Source: Rhabdophis nuchalis (Eukaryota > Chordata > Lepidosauria > Squamata > Natricidae). From it: a stretch of DNA of 64,000 bases. How positions within the stretch are numbered: position 1 is the stretch's first letter; every line of letters begins with the position of its first letter. The stretch is taken from contig CM077643.1 of NCBI GenBank assembly GCA_039707465.1, forward strand, positions 41,566,105-41,630,104. Reading direction: 5' to 3'. This document shows positions 21,867-32,334 of the stretch, in pieces. A program made the translations under genes and the position numbers. The notes beneath the pieces are model-generated. The model saw nothing but the letters and a program-made list of their open reading frames with translations, searched no databases and was not told the origin of the DNA.

Positions 21867-22205
21867 CAATTTATGAATACTTCAATGAAGGGTTGGCAAA
21901 TGAAGCCAATGGCTAATGGGCAAGGAGTTAGGGGAAGTTGAACTTAAATGTGGGGTTTTTTCCAAGGTGACTCATTATAACCTTTACTCTTTATACTACC
22001 AATGGTTCCACTGATATTAATTATGAACAAGGCAAATTGTGGTTTGATGAATTGGCAAAAAAGGAGTAAAATGTTCACATTTGCTTTATATGAATGACTA
22101 AAAACCTATTTGGAAAAATGAAGGTGGAATTGGATTCCTTGCTATAAAGCACAAAAGAATTCAGCAAAAATATTGGAATGCAATTTGGCACTGACATAAT
22201 CATAA
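21867..22205. repeat. Left inverted arm, part 2 (R4 RT segment)
   Basis: Reverse complement of about 23090-23430, at roughly 90 percent identity by eye. Shared pieces include TTCAATGAAGGGTTGGCAAA, GATGAATTGGCA and CAATTTGGCACTGA. Confidence 0.85.
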
Positions 22206-23089
22206 ACGCAGGCAAAATTGATGAAGGTGATGGATCATAATTTGATAATAAAGATATAATAAAGCGAATAGCAGCAAAAGAAGGCTACAAGTATTAGGGA
22301 GTTTTATAAACTTTTGACTTATTACAGAGGAAAGTACTTCTGCCTGATATATTAAACAAGTCTGAAAATTTTTGAAATAAACCTAAATACTGGAAACATC
22401 AATAAAGCTACCTGGTTAGTTCCATTATATGATATACAGGAGGAACAGTTGTTTGGATCCAGATGGAACTTAATAATTTGGAGCAGAAAACAAGAAAACT
22501 AATATAAAATGCTCTTCACCCCAAAAGCAACATAGATTGGCTGTATTTGCCAAGAGCCAAGGGACAGAAGATTCCTACAGGTGCAACAAACCGTGGAGAG
22601 GAAAAAAAACATGACTTGAATGGCTATATTAAGAAAAGCAAAGAAAGAAAAGAAAGAAAATTGAAGGAGTTCCATCAAGGAAGGGTTTTAAAAACAACAA
22701 AAGTGAAGGTCGGATATAGAAAAGAAGCAATAGAAAACCATTTTGTCAATTGGAAGAACAAGGCATTGCATGGTCAATATTTGAAGATAAAGAAGAAAAA
22801 GTTGATTAAAAATCCCACGTGGATCTGATTCAGATCAGGCCTGTTAAAGAAAGAAACTGAAGGCATTAATTTAGCAGCTCAAGAACAAACTCTGCTGACT
22901 AATTCCATGAATGCAAGAATTCATCATGTAACAAACAATTTGTTATTTTTGGGGTGGAACTGATGAAACAAATAGTCATTTGATCACTGGCTGCAAAAAA
23001 ATTTCACAAATTGATTATAACCAGTGTGATGACCGATTTGCCAAAATTATTCATTGGAAAGTTTGCCAGATATTTGGGTTTGAATTCAT

Positions 23090-23523
23090 GATTATATCAG
23101 TGCCAAATTGCATTCCAATATTTTTGCTGAATTTGTTTGTGCTTTTTAGCAAGGAATCCAATTCCACCTTCATTGTTCCAAATAGGTTTTAAGTCATCCA
23201 TATAAAGTAAATGTGAAGTTTTTACTCCTTTTCTGCCAATTCATCAAACCACAGTTTTGCCTTGTTCAAAATTGATATCAATGGAACCATTGGTAGTATG
23301 AATAGTAAAGGTTACAATGAGTCAGTCACCTTGGAAAAAAAAACCACATTTAATTTCAACTCCCCCTAACTCCTTGCTCATTAGTCATTGGCTCCTTTTG
23401 CCAACCCTTCATTGAACTATTCACAAATTGACAAAAGATTTTGCTGATCCCTCCCCCCCCCCCCCGAGCCTTTTTTCAATCCAGCTATGTAGAACAGATT
23501 TGAATTATTATTATGATTTCCAA
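23090..23523. repeat. Right inverted arm (R4 RT segment, reversed)
   Basis: This stretch reads backwards as the RT region found at 20741-20822 plus 21867-22205, but without the CR1. It therefore preserves the pre-insertion sequence. It contains a C run at 23453-23466. Confidence 0.85.
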
Positions 23524-23810
23524 TGAAGATTTTGGTAACTCTGTCTTGAACCATGTCCAAGACTTTTACAAAATCCATCAAGAAATTGCAGCTTCCTGCA
23601 ATGACACCAGCAGAACTGCAAAAAACTGCACTACTTGGAACATTGTACATTTTAAGAAGATACTTGGTTGATACCAAGGATGCTAGCAGCAACCCGTATC
23701 AACCATCAGTGCCAGTCAATAATATTTGTGATACATTTTAAAATGTTCAGTTTACTGAGTTTCATGTTTAATGAATGAAAGCAATAACAACAGCTCGAGT
23801 CCTAACTAAG

Positions 23811-23894
23811 GACCTAGGAACTGTTAAGGTAACATCGGAGGATATAAGCTGTTCCAAGTATATCCTCCGATGTTACCGTAACAGTTCCTAGGTC
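23811..23894. repeat. Near-perfect 36-bp hairpin in R4 3' region
   Basis: Arms 23811-23846 (GACCTAGGAACTGTTA...) and 23859-23894 pair with a single mismatch across a 12-base loop. An outer CAGCTCG / CGAGCTG pair (23791 and 23902) extends the structure. It sits just downstream of the last R4 coding motif, in the position of the 3' UTR. Confidence 0.9.
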
Positions 23895-24026
23895 TTTGAC
23901 CCGAGCTGTTGAGCTACCAACCAACCCCAAAGGCTGTGAATCTCACCAAAGATTAGCCACAGAATAATAATAACAGCAGCAACAACAACAGCAGCATCTG
24001 CTGAATATATGTGTTTGATTAACATT

Positions 24027-24053
24027 CTGTCAGAGAGAGAGAGAGAGAGAGAA
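24027..24053. repeat. (GA)n microsatellite
   Basis: About eleven GA units. Confidence 0.9.
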
Positions 24054-24054
24054 A

Positions 24055-25170
24055 ATGATCTGTGAAAAAAATGATGTTAAAAAGTAAGAGAAAAAAGAAT
24101 GTTAAAAATGCTGCAATTACTGGAGATATTCCCGGTGGATATTTCCAAGTCAGCCCAGGCAGTGACAGTGAGACTATCTGCTGCTCCTATCATTATCTGC
24201 CTTATTTTGAATGAGCGTTTTTGCTCCCACTTCCTGAACTGTGGGGTGCTGACATAGAAATATTACTTAGATGGATTACTTATCACTCCTGTTTTGGAAG
24301 ATCCAGTTTTGCTATGTGAACCTAGGTCAAGGCCTGATAGTACTTAACTGCAAGAGGGTAGGGAGAAGCTCATCTAGACTGATTTAATGTATATTTACTC
24401 AGTTGGCATGTCTCAGAACTATATACCCATACAGCCTTATGCTGAATATTTACACCTTTCTGAATTGCAACTCAGATAATGCATTGAAATATATTCCTAT
24501 TAGGGAATGGGTGCCCAAAAATGCTTTACAATTGGGGAAATTGTTTTCCAAAAGGAATAGACAATGAAAAGTGTGTGCAAAAACGCACATATTTATGGGG
24601 GAGGAGAGCCCAAACTGCACACAGATGTTCTGGGGATTATTATTTAAAAAAAAAACTGATGTGGAAATAGACTGGGGAAAAAATGAAAGAAACAAAAATA
24701 CCCAACAACCATCCTGAATGAAATCAAATTTGATAGATTTGCCCAAGACAATTTTGACAGTACATCTCATCGGATAAGCACAAATGTCAACAGATTCACA
24801 GCTCTCTAGACCGAACAGACCCTGATAAAATCCCAATTTCAATGTGTCAGTGCTTATCTTTAAAATCCATCATGGGCCCCATCAACTTTGTCTGGTACAG
24901 AGGCCTTAATAAAAGACCTATCTTTATATGTCATCAGAGAGCAGGGCGGCATTGATTGAAGCTTTCTCTATTTTGGAATTCTTCACGGAAAAAGATTATG
25001 TAAATAGAAACACTCGGAATTTATTGAGGTTTTGTTGCTGCTGTACATTGTACATTTTTTGTTGAATAACATTAACAATACATTTCACTGTGTTTATTAC
25101 AATGCGGCAGTTGCACACCGTGGCGGCATCTCGTGCAACTTCACCGATTTCATACAAACCACATGTGCAT
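24055..25170. other. Intronic sequence without recognised features
   Basis: The frame 24450-24842 (130 aa, minus) was checked for the missing end of the MAM domain and for a GPI signal. It contains neither. Confidence 0.4.
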
Positions 25171-25179
25171 AAAATAGAA

Positions 25180-25296
25180 CAGGGGTCTGCAAAGTTGGCT
25201 CTTTTAAGACTGGTGGACTTCAACTCCCATGCTGGCTGGGGAATTCTGGGAGTTGAAGTCCACCAGTCTTAAAAGAGCCAACTTTCCAGGCCCCTG
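25180..25296. mobile_element. Foldback hAT-type MITE, 117 bp
   Basis: Ends are CAGGGGTCTGCAAAGTTGG and CCAACTTTCCAGGCCCCTG, with an exact duplication AAATAGAA at 25172-25179 and 25297-25304. The inner arms GGACTTCAACTCCCA / TGGGAGTTGAAGTCC pair fully. It lies 97 nt beyond the donor of the late-MAM exon. Confidence 0.92.
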
Positions 25297-25393
25297 AAAT
25301 AGAAAAACATTTTTTCATTAAGAAACATGGTGAAACTATGATTACTGGTAATGTTTTGATCCTTTTTATGGGACAGCCATCATTTGTTCTTAC

Positions 25394-25524
25394 CTGAAAT
25401 GATGAATTTGGATGTATATTTACACGGGCTTGAAACCAATGTTGTCCTTTGTTTCCACTTGTAGACCAGAATGGACTTTCTGATGAAGTCTGACTTTTTA
25501 ACCGCAAATAAACATTTAATGTGC
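25394..25524 (-). CDS. MDGA2: MDGA exon: late MAM domain
   Basis: A 131-nt exon, phase 1 in and phase 0 out. The acceptor is a long T run ending AAAG and the donor is GTAAGA. It reads (G)[19 protein letters not shown], then [10 protein letters not shown], then [12 protein letters not shown]. The SGNKGQ.W...V.I element is the conserved W-containing strand of MAM domains. The expected next piece (a FEG..GPG...IAIDD segment, the last MAM cysteine and a hydrophobic GPI-signal tail) was looked for by eye at lower coordinates and not found, so the following intron is probably longer than 25 kb. A foldback hAT element sits about 97 nt past the donor. Confidence 0.88.
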
Positions 25525-25561
25525 CTTTAAAAAAAAAACAGAACATACAAACACATACGTA

Positions 25562-25579
25562 CATATATATATATATAAT
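25562..25579. repeat. Short (TA)n
   Basis: About eight TA units just upstream (minus strand) of the acceptor of the late-MAM exon. Confidence 0.8.
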
Positions 25580-26415
25580 TAAAGAAAAAACAAAGAAAAC
25601 ATCAAGAATATATCAGGAGGATGAGACACACTGGCAGATGTGGAACAAAAAAAGAAAAAGAAACGAGAAATTCAAAAGCCAAAAGAGGTCAGTTTAATGA
25701 AGCACTCTGGAGTATGGATTTCAGCATAATGTAAGCCTCTGAAATGTTCTGGCTTTTTGTGCCTTTCTCTGCTGACTGCCTCTGTGGCAAGCTCTGAGTT
25801 TGCATGCTGAGTTTGCCTCATTTCAATGGTCTTGCAATGTTTTGCTTCTCTGTTCCACCAAAGGAAGTCACTGTAATACGGCCTTAGCAAGATGCTCCAT
25901 TTCCCTGTGCGTTCTCTGCCTCACCTCCAAGTCCTAAGCTTTACCCCAGACAATTCTGTTGTTAAATTTAACAGCCGTAATAAATTTAGTTTGACGTACC
26001 CTTGTATGAATCACCATCCACCAGGCTACATGCATAGAATATGATCCTGACAAAGGAGGATTACACATTCTAAGAAGGAGTAGAGTGGTGGCTACTACAA
26101 ATAGCTTTTTGGATGGGGGGGAAGACAAGGTGATGATTCAAAGTAGGCAAGATATGAGTCCTTTGCACTTTCCTGCATTTCAATTGTGACATTTAGATCA
26201 TTTTCTTTGAAAAAAAAAAGCTCTTTCTCTCTTTCAGAGCAAATATCATGAGCAGCACTGAATTCTGCAAGGCATATGGAGGGACACAGTCCAACATGAG
26301 TAGCGCTTGAATATATTTGGGGTGGTGGTTGTAGTCAGGAATGTTCAGAGGAGAAACATTTGAAATAAAGACTATAAAAGCAATATTGAAGTTCTCTGCA
26401 CAGCATTAGTTGCGA
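25580..26415. other. Intronic sequence without recognised features
   Basis: The frames 25672-25890 and 25934-26128 lack any domain. Not matched to repeats elsewhere in the window. Confidence 0.35.
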
Positions 26416-26422
26416 TTATAAG

Positions 26423-26854
26423 CAGTCCTCACATTAGGGCTGTCATTACGTCCAGAATTATGATCATAATTTGTTGCAGGCTTAAAGCAGGTTATATGCA
26501 ACTGCATCCAATTTTATGACAACTTTGCAGCATTTTTTTAATGTGAATGGGCATGGTCATTAAGTGAACAGCACAGTTATGAAGGGAATCTATTATACCC
26601 CAATAGACGGGAATTGGAAATAAACGGTGGAAATTGGCAAAAAGTACCAACAATCATGGTCATGTGACCAACAGGATAAATAGCTGTAAAGACTTGAGCC
26701 CAAAGTGTAATCATGTGATGGTGAAGATGATGGTGATGATGATAAGGAGGAGGAGGAGTGTATGTGTGACTGCGTGCATGAACATTCAAAATTGGGTCAT
26801 AAGAAATTTTGGGGGTGTTCCACTAAGTGACTGGTCATAAGTCGAGCACTACTG
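26423..26854. mobile_element. DNA transposon-like element (TTATGACC ends)
   Basis: The left end CAGTCCTCACATTAGGGC and the right end GGTCATAAGTCGAGCACTACTG are imperfect inverted repeats. The interior repeats phrases such as GGTCATTAAGTGAAC and ATGGTCATGTGACC, typical of a squamate repeat I recognise by sight but cannot name. A GAT/GGA-rich tract lies at 26717-26760. No clear target duplication. Confidence 0.6.
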
Positions 26855-26949
26855 TACTACGCAACAATCAGCATATGAGTTGTATATGACCAAGAGGGAA
26901 AAAAAGCATTATTTCTATTACCAATGATGTAAGCAGCATAAAGTATACA

Positions 26950-28066
26950 ATACAATAGCAGAGTTGGAAGGGACCTTGGAGGTATTATAGTCCAAGTCCC
27001 TGCCTAGGCAGGAAACCCTATACCAGTGATGGCGAACCTATGGCACGGGTGCCACAGGTGGCACGCGGAACCATTTATTAGGGCACGCAAGGCGTTGCCC
27101 TGTCAGCACTAGCGTGCATGTGTGCCCTGGCCAGTTGATTTAGGCCTTCTTTTGAGGCCATTTTTCATTCTCCCCAGGCTCTTATAAAGCCTCTGGAGCC
27201 TGGGGAGGGAGAAAAAAGCACGCAAAAAGCAGGGGGCCGCGCACATAGCATTATGGGTGTGGCACACCAATGCACGACCCCCCTACGCTCCCCCTGCTTT
27301 TGGCACGCGTGTCAAAAAAGGTTAGCCATCTCTGCCCTATACCATATCAGACAAATGGCTATCCAACATCTTCTTAAAGACTTCCAGGGTTGGGGCATTC
27401 ACAACTTCTGGAGGCAAGCTGTTCCACTGATTAATTGTTCTCACTGTCAGGAAATTTCTCCTCAGTTCTAAGTTGCTTCTCTCCTTGATTAGTTCCCACC
27501 CATTGCTTCTTGTTCTGCCCTCAGGTACTTTGGAGAATAGTTTGATTCCCTCTTCTTTGTGGCAACCCCTGAGATATCGGAAGACTGCAGTCATGTCTCC
27601 CTTAGTCCTTCTTTTCATTAAACTAGACATACCCAGTTCCTGCAACCGTTCTTTATATGTTTTAGTCTCCAGTCCATTAATCATCTTTGTTGTTCTTCTC
27701 TGCACTCTTTCCAGAGTCTCCACATCTTTTCTACATCATGGTGACCAAAACTGTATGCAGTATTCCAAGTGTGGCCTTACCAAGGCATTATAAAGTGGCA
27801 TTAACACTTCACGTGATCTTGATTCTATCCCTCTGTTTATGCAGCCTAGAACTGTGTTGGCTTTTTTGGCAGCTGCTGCACACTGCTGGCTCCTATTTAA
27901 ATGGTTGTCCACTAAGACTCCAAGATCCCTCTCACAGTTACTACTATTGAGCAAGGTACCACCTATACTGTACCTGTGCATTTCATTTTTGTTGCCTAAA
28001 TGTAGAACCTTACTCTTTTTGCCATTGAATTTCATTTTGTTAGATAGTGCCCAATGTTCAAGTCTT
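26950..28066 (-). mobile_element. CR1 LINE, interrupted by a hAT MITE
   Basis: Reverse-strand frames 28035-27736 and 27723-27337 encode MKFNGKKSKVLHLGNKNEMH, GVLVDNHLNRSQQCAAAAKK, ALVRPHLEYCIQFWSP, then METLERVQRRTTKMINGLET and the full C-terminus DSHLSDMV. A one-base change breaks the frame near 27730. The 3' UTR is split by the element at 27024-27334 and resumes to the AATAC tail at 26950. The 5' end abuts Helitron-like sequence at about 28066. Confidence 0.93.
27024..27334. mobile_element. hAT MITE (CAGTGATGG family), 311 bp
   Basis: It begins CAGTGATGGCGAACCTATGG and ends GGTTAGCCATCTCTG. An exact duplication CCCTATAC is at 27016-27023 and 27335-27342, and the target is CR1 3' UTR. It is a relative of the element at 7428. 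Confidence 0.93.
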
Positions 28067-28073
28067 TAAACAT

Positions 28074-28661
28074 ATCTATATATATTTAAATGGGTGTTTG
28101 TGTGTGTGTGTATGTTTATGTTCCAGTATAACTCTGGAATGTCTTGAGTAATTTCAACCAAACTTGGTATGCAAATGACTTAGTCTCTGGAAAAAAAATA
28201 CTGTGGGGGTAAAACACCCCTAACACCCCTCAGTGTGTGTGTGTGTGGAACCCTCTCTGACGGCCTGTGAGCCATTGCCCCAACCCAGATCCACTGCACA
28301 TACCCATGTGCCTCCAGTCGGCCAGCTGATTTTTGGGTCTCTGCCATGCATGCTCAGGGGTGGGGTGCATGCAGGAAACACACATGCATGTGTAAGGGGG
28401 AACATGCTTACACAGATCACACACACATGTGCAGGGTGTGGGTCTAGCGCAGTGTGAGCCTCCCCCATGGTCTGCTTTTGCTCCCAGGAGGAGGGAGGCC
28501 TACTAGGCCCAAAATGCGGTGCCGGGGGTCATGTGTGCATGCGTGGAGGGCTGGGAAGCGCAGGGGTTCACGCAACACTATAGATATAATTCATTCCTTT
28601 TCCTGTCTAATACAGGATTAGGATAAATAAATACCCAGGCAACGCCAGGTTATCAGCTAGT
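28074..28661 (+). mobile_element. Non-autonomous Helitron
   Basis: Helitrons have 5' TC, 3' CTRR and a hairpin near the 3' end. Here a TCTATATATATTTAAATGGG start and a CCAGGC-AAC-GCCAGG-like hairpin followed by TTATCAGCTAGT are visible, with an A following the end. The interior holds GT-rich runs (28098-28112, 28233-28246) and no helicase or Rep frame. Confidence 0.7.
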
Positions 28662-28669
28662 ACTAAATA

Positions 28670-29570
28670 ATAATTGGTTTATTATATCTATATATTATAT
28701 TATATATATTGAAGAAAGAGGCAAAACAACCCGTTGGTAAACCCGAAGGGACTTCACAGTGGCTAGATGCATACAAGATTTAGCTTGGTTGCTTAATTAA
28801 TTCACTGTTTGAACTTAAGTAATATTTTCAACCATCGTCAACTGCCTCCTATCCTTGTTTTGGGGAGTACGATGTGAGAAATACCTTCCACGTATTAATG
28901 ATAATAAGAAATGCAACCAAGGCACTGAAAAAAAAATGCACGGAGGTGGAAAGCCCGAGTTACAAATGTATTTATGATGTGAAAGTTCTCAATGACATGA
29001 ATATATTGACCAGAAGAATCCAACTCTTTTGTCCTGAGCATTAAAGGATCTCCAAAGGCTACATTTCAATGTGCTTTCTGCCCACTGATTTTATTTTCAA
29101 GACAATCCTCTTGACCATTCATGTTCCCTCCCTCAGATTGGCAAAGAAAGGCATTCTTCAACTGAGCCACTCAATTACTGAATTGCTTCCCTCCCACCTT
29201 TAAGAGGGCTTGCAGACATTTTCCCGAACCGGCACCATAAAATTCCTTTAGGAGAGATGCATTTTCATATCCGAGATTAAAAGGAGATGGGCTTATTTTT
29301 AAAGCAATGTACTTTCTAATGCAGCAGGAGGCAAGTGCGAGACAGCCACAGTCTGTTTCACACCACCTTTTCATGTTGTGCTTTTGATCGTTTATGATCA
29401 TCATTTAGTTTCCTAGAATGATCACGATGTATGGAGAATTACCCTGTAGTGTTATGGCTTGATGCAACAACTAGTTTCTGTTATGGTTTTTTTAAATTTC
29501 TGTTTGGTTTATTTTTAATTGGCCTTTATTCCCTCTAATTGCTTTTAGCTGCAATGTGATACAATTAATG
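28670..29570. other. Intronic sequence without recognised features
   Basis: Starts with an AT-only stretch (28676-28710). The frame 29171-29404 (77 aa, minus) has no domain. Confidence 0.4.
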
Positions 29571-29580
29571 ATATTAAATA

Positions 29581-29597
29581 ACACACACACACACACT
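29581..29597. repeat. Short (AC)n
   Basis: Eight AC units. Confidence 0.85.
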
Positions 29598-29809
29598 CTA
29601 AAACAGTACAGTGGGCAGAATGTGAAAAAAAAATGCAACCAGCTCAAGCAGAGTAGATTTTCATCATTAATTATATAATTAAAATCTTTTAAATACAGAT
29701 TGAGTTGTACATTGTATTATAATACCACCCCCAAATACCCTCCTGCACACCAGGAAATATTTTTAGTTTCCTGTGATCAGCTCTGTCCTGATTTCTTTAT
29801 AGGGTATAT

Positions 29810-29990
29810 ATTTATTTATATAAAACATTTATATGACACCAAGTCCCTTAATGGGTCTTGGCAGCTTACAAGGTACAGTGAAAACCCCTATTAAAAACAA
29901 CACTAAAATGTATGAGACATAAAATACAAAAAGCTTAAGCGATACTAATAAAGGTCTAGGGAAAGAAAAGTTTCCAGTCTACATCATGGG
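29810..29990 (-). mobile_element. LINE 3' end remnant
   Basis: The plus strand reads TTTATATGACACCAAGTCCC, then TTGGCAGCTTACAAGG and an A-rich run. It is the reversed 3' UTR pattern of L2/CR1-like elements (compare 12495 and 40135). Confidence 0.5.
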
Positions 29991-30112
29991 AAGGAGGAGA
30001 CTTTGCCTCAACTCTAGAGTTAATTTATTTCATTTTTCTATTTGAGTGGAGTACTTGTGTTGTGCTCATTTAGGGAACTCAGTTTTTAAAAATAAAAGAT
30101 GTGAGTTTGGGA

Positions 30113-30323
30113 CAGTGGGACTTCAAATTTTTTAAACCACTGGTTCTGTGGGCGTGGCTTGGTGGTGTGGTGTGGTGCGCGTGGCTTGGTGGGCATGGCA
30201 GGGGAAGGATACTGCAAAATCTCCATTCCCACCAGAGGTGATATTTGCCGGTTCTCTGAACTACTCAAAATTTCCACTATTGGTTCTCCGGAACCTGTCA
30301 GAACCTGCTGGATTTCACCCCTG
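30113..30323. mobile_element. hAT MITE (GGTGAAATTCAA family), 211 bp
   Basis: It begins CAGTGGGACTTCAAATTTTT and ends GCTGGATTTCACCCCTG. The flanks GTTTGGGA (30105-30112) and ATTTGGGA (30324-30331) agree at 7 of 8. It carries a TGGTGTGGTGTGGTGCG stutter near 30163. Confidence 0.88.
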
Positions 30324-30334
30324 ATTTGGGAAAA

Positions 30335-31680
30335 TGCAATGACAACAGCAACACCAGCCTAACCAACAGTTGCTATTGTTTGTGTTGTTTTGAAACCAGA
30401 AAGAATTTCATCCAACAGTTCCAAAGAGCACAGAATATGTCCTTCAACCAAATGTATCTGTGGGGACGTTTGAGGAAAGCTTAAAGACTCATCCTGACCA
30501 TCTGCGCAATTTCAGGGTGAAATGTTCTATTCTCAAATGCAGCATTAAAAGGAACATGCCCATTTAGCAACATTTTTCATTTCCCTTCTGAATGTTCATG
30601 TATATGGTGATGGTCCATCAGTCCCAACGATGCCAAGATCTGAAAGGGGTCTTTGAACAAGCTTGAATGAACAAACACTGAGCTTATAGAAGATGAGAGA
30701 GAGGCACCGACCAAAGTTAAAATGAAATCTTTCTGATGGGATATACATTATTTCTTCCTAACCTAATGGTGTCCCTTGTTTGATGATATGGACTGTAATT
30801 AATTTGCAAAGAATAAAAAACATGCCAAATGTCTTGTGATATTTATGATTGTTTGCTGCTCTTGTTTGAGAGTGATGGCCATATAAATTGAATGAGCAAA
30901 CTAACAAATAAACGAATGAACGAACAAATGAATGAATGTTGCACTTGGTGGAAGACTTGCTTGATGGAATGGTGTGACATCCTTCAGTTTAAAATCTTAG
31001 AAAAAGGAATGTATAATTTCTTACAGGAGGGGGGAGTGCACTTTAAAAATTCTGATCTACATATATACCTCTTTTTCCATTCTTGATGATTGAAATTGGC
31101 ATCTTAAACTTTGCAAAAGATTACATTTTGCTCTGTAAGCCATTCACTCTTCGGGAAAACCATTTAACATTAGGGAGGTTGAGTTTTCTAAAGTCTAAAA
31201 GTTCTCTTAAGCTTCTCTAAGACTTATAGTCCTAATTTTCCTTTAAACCTTCCCCAAAATAAAGGCATTTGATTTCCCCATTTGGGAAAGGTCTGGAGAA
31301 ATGTGGGGTCATTAGGAGGATCATTAACCAAGTATTGGTTGGTTGGGCTACAGTGGTAATGTGGTATTTCTTAGGCTAGAACTGTTTGGACTTCAGATCA
31401 CAGAAAAGCATCTTATGAGAAGGTCTATGTATTGAATTCATATGTATCTCACATCTGGAATCAAAGGCCAATTCTGAAATATTGAACAGAAGCTTGAATT
31501 GAATCAGGCTCTGATGAAGCAGACCCAAAACAATCTGATATTTTTTTTCTGAAGTTCATTAGCATTCAGGTGATTTGATGGGACTCAGACATGCAGACAG
31601 TAGTCTGATTGCTCTCTTAAGAAAATGAAGAAGCTCTCTAATTTTTTAAAATTTTGCAACAGTGATGAAAGATGATGATT
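30335..31680. other. Intronic sequence without recognised features
   Basis: Contains only a small (AATG)n-like run at 30895-30938. No exon between the MAM exons was detected here. Confidence 0.4.
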
Positions 31681-31686
31681 ACTCAC

Positions 31687-31845
31687 CTATGTGTTGTCCA
31701 TACATGTTGTAATAAAAACTGAAGCAATACGCAGTATTCATGGTTCCATATGGGTTTTTGGGAGGGATGCTAAAAACTGGGCTAGTGAGTCTTGCTCTAT
31801 CACCTTCTTTTCTAGGACTGGATGCTTCAATGTACATGAAAAATC
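31687..31845 (-). CDS. MDGA2: MDGA exon: middle of MAM domain
   Basis: A 159-nt exon, phase 1 at both ends, following TTTCCCTTCTAG and followed by GTGAGT (a strong donor). It reads [20 protein letters not shown], then [13 protein letters not shown], then [16 protein letters not shown]. These are the MAM core motifs: the YMYIE-like strand, the LxSP segment, and a conserved Cys followed by an aromatic strand ending in MYG. The reading frame is open, and the residual G joins the next exon to make Gly. The family assignment is strong. It lies about 1.7 kb from the preceding coding exon. Confidence 0.9.
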
Positions 31846-32084
31846 CTAGAAGGGAAAAAAAATACCATGAAATGGTGATAATGCTGATATGATAACAAGG
31901 AGAAACATCTTTCTCTGCAGACTGGGGAACAGTGCCCTGACTTAAGAATACAAGCACATAAGTAAACTGAAGACTTAGTAGTACAGCACTTTTTCCAATA
32001 CCTCAAATGGAATCCCTCAAATAGGACCTGAAGGTCACAATGCTACTTAGGTCAAATTTCAAGTTCCCTGGAAATATTATGAGC

Positions 32085-32310
32085 CACGGTGGCACAGTAG
32101 TTAGAGTGTAGTACTGCAGGCTACTTCTGCTGACTGTCAGCTGCCAGCAGTTTGGCAGATCAAATCTCACCAGGCTCAAGGTTGATTCAGCCTTCCATCC
32201 TTCCGAGGTGGGTAAAATGAGTTTGTTGGAGGCAATATGCTGATTCTGTAAACCGCTTAGAGAGGGCTGTAAAGCACTGTAAAGCCGTATATAACTATTA
32301 TGAACGGATG
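32085..32310 (+). mobile_element. tRNA-derived SINE (CCTTCCATCCTTCC type), copy 1
   Basis: The head has a pol III A box (GGTGGCACAGTAGTTAGAG) and a degraded B box (CAGATCAAATCTC). The body reads CAGCCTTCCATCCTTCCGAG, then GTAAACCGCTTAGAGAGGGC, then TGTAAAGCACTGTAAAGC. It matches 44960 and 46368. It is not a functional tRNA gene. Confidence 0.85.
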
Positions 32311-32334
32311 CTGCCTGTAGCAAATTGCTACAGC

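Larger units (their letters stand above)
20741..23950 (+). mobile_element. R4-clade LINE with internal inverted duplication
   Basis: Decayed plus-strand coding blocks appear in the order expected of an R4/Dong-type LINE with a C-terminal restriction-like endonuclease. These are NSVLHSWIEKKVRFFG (20760s), a CR1 insertion, then MNTSMKGWQMKPMANGQG, FFQGDSL.PLLF (near 21955) and a YMND version of the YMDD box (near 22090). Next come LEQKTRKLI.NALHPKSNID (near 22480), NHFVNWKNKALHGQY (near 22740), IHWKVCQIFGFE (near 23055), and finally MSKTFTKSIKKLQLPAMTP with LQKTALLGTLYILRRYL (23553-23670). Stops and frameshifts are numerous. Between 23090 and 23523 the expected coding is replaced by an inverted copy of the element's own RT region. 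The 3' UTR contains a strong hairpin and ends near an (AAT)n tract at about 23965. Confidence 0.8.

Noticed and set aside
21404..21916. 170-residue plus-strand ORF
   Set aside because: Antisense of the CR1 reverse-transcriptase coding; the same shadow appears over every CR1 copy (for example 35253-35681, 27473-27793, 63027-63422).
24450..24842. 130-residue minus-strand ORF as the missing MDGA C-terminus
   Set aside because: Lacks the expected MAM ending and GPI-signal pattern.
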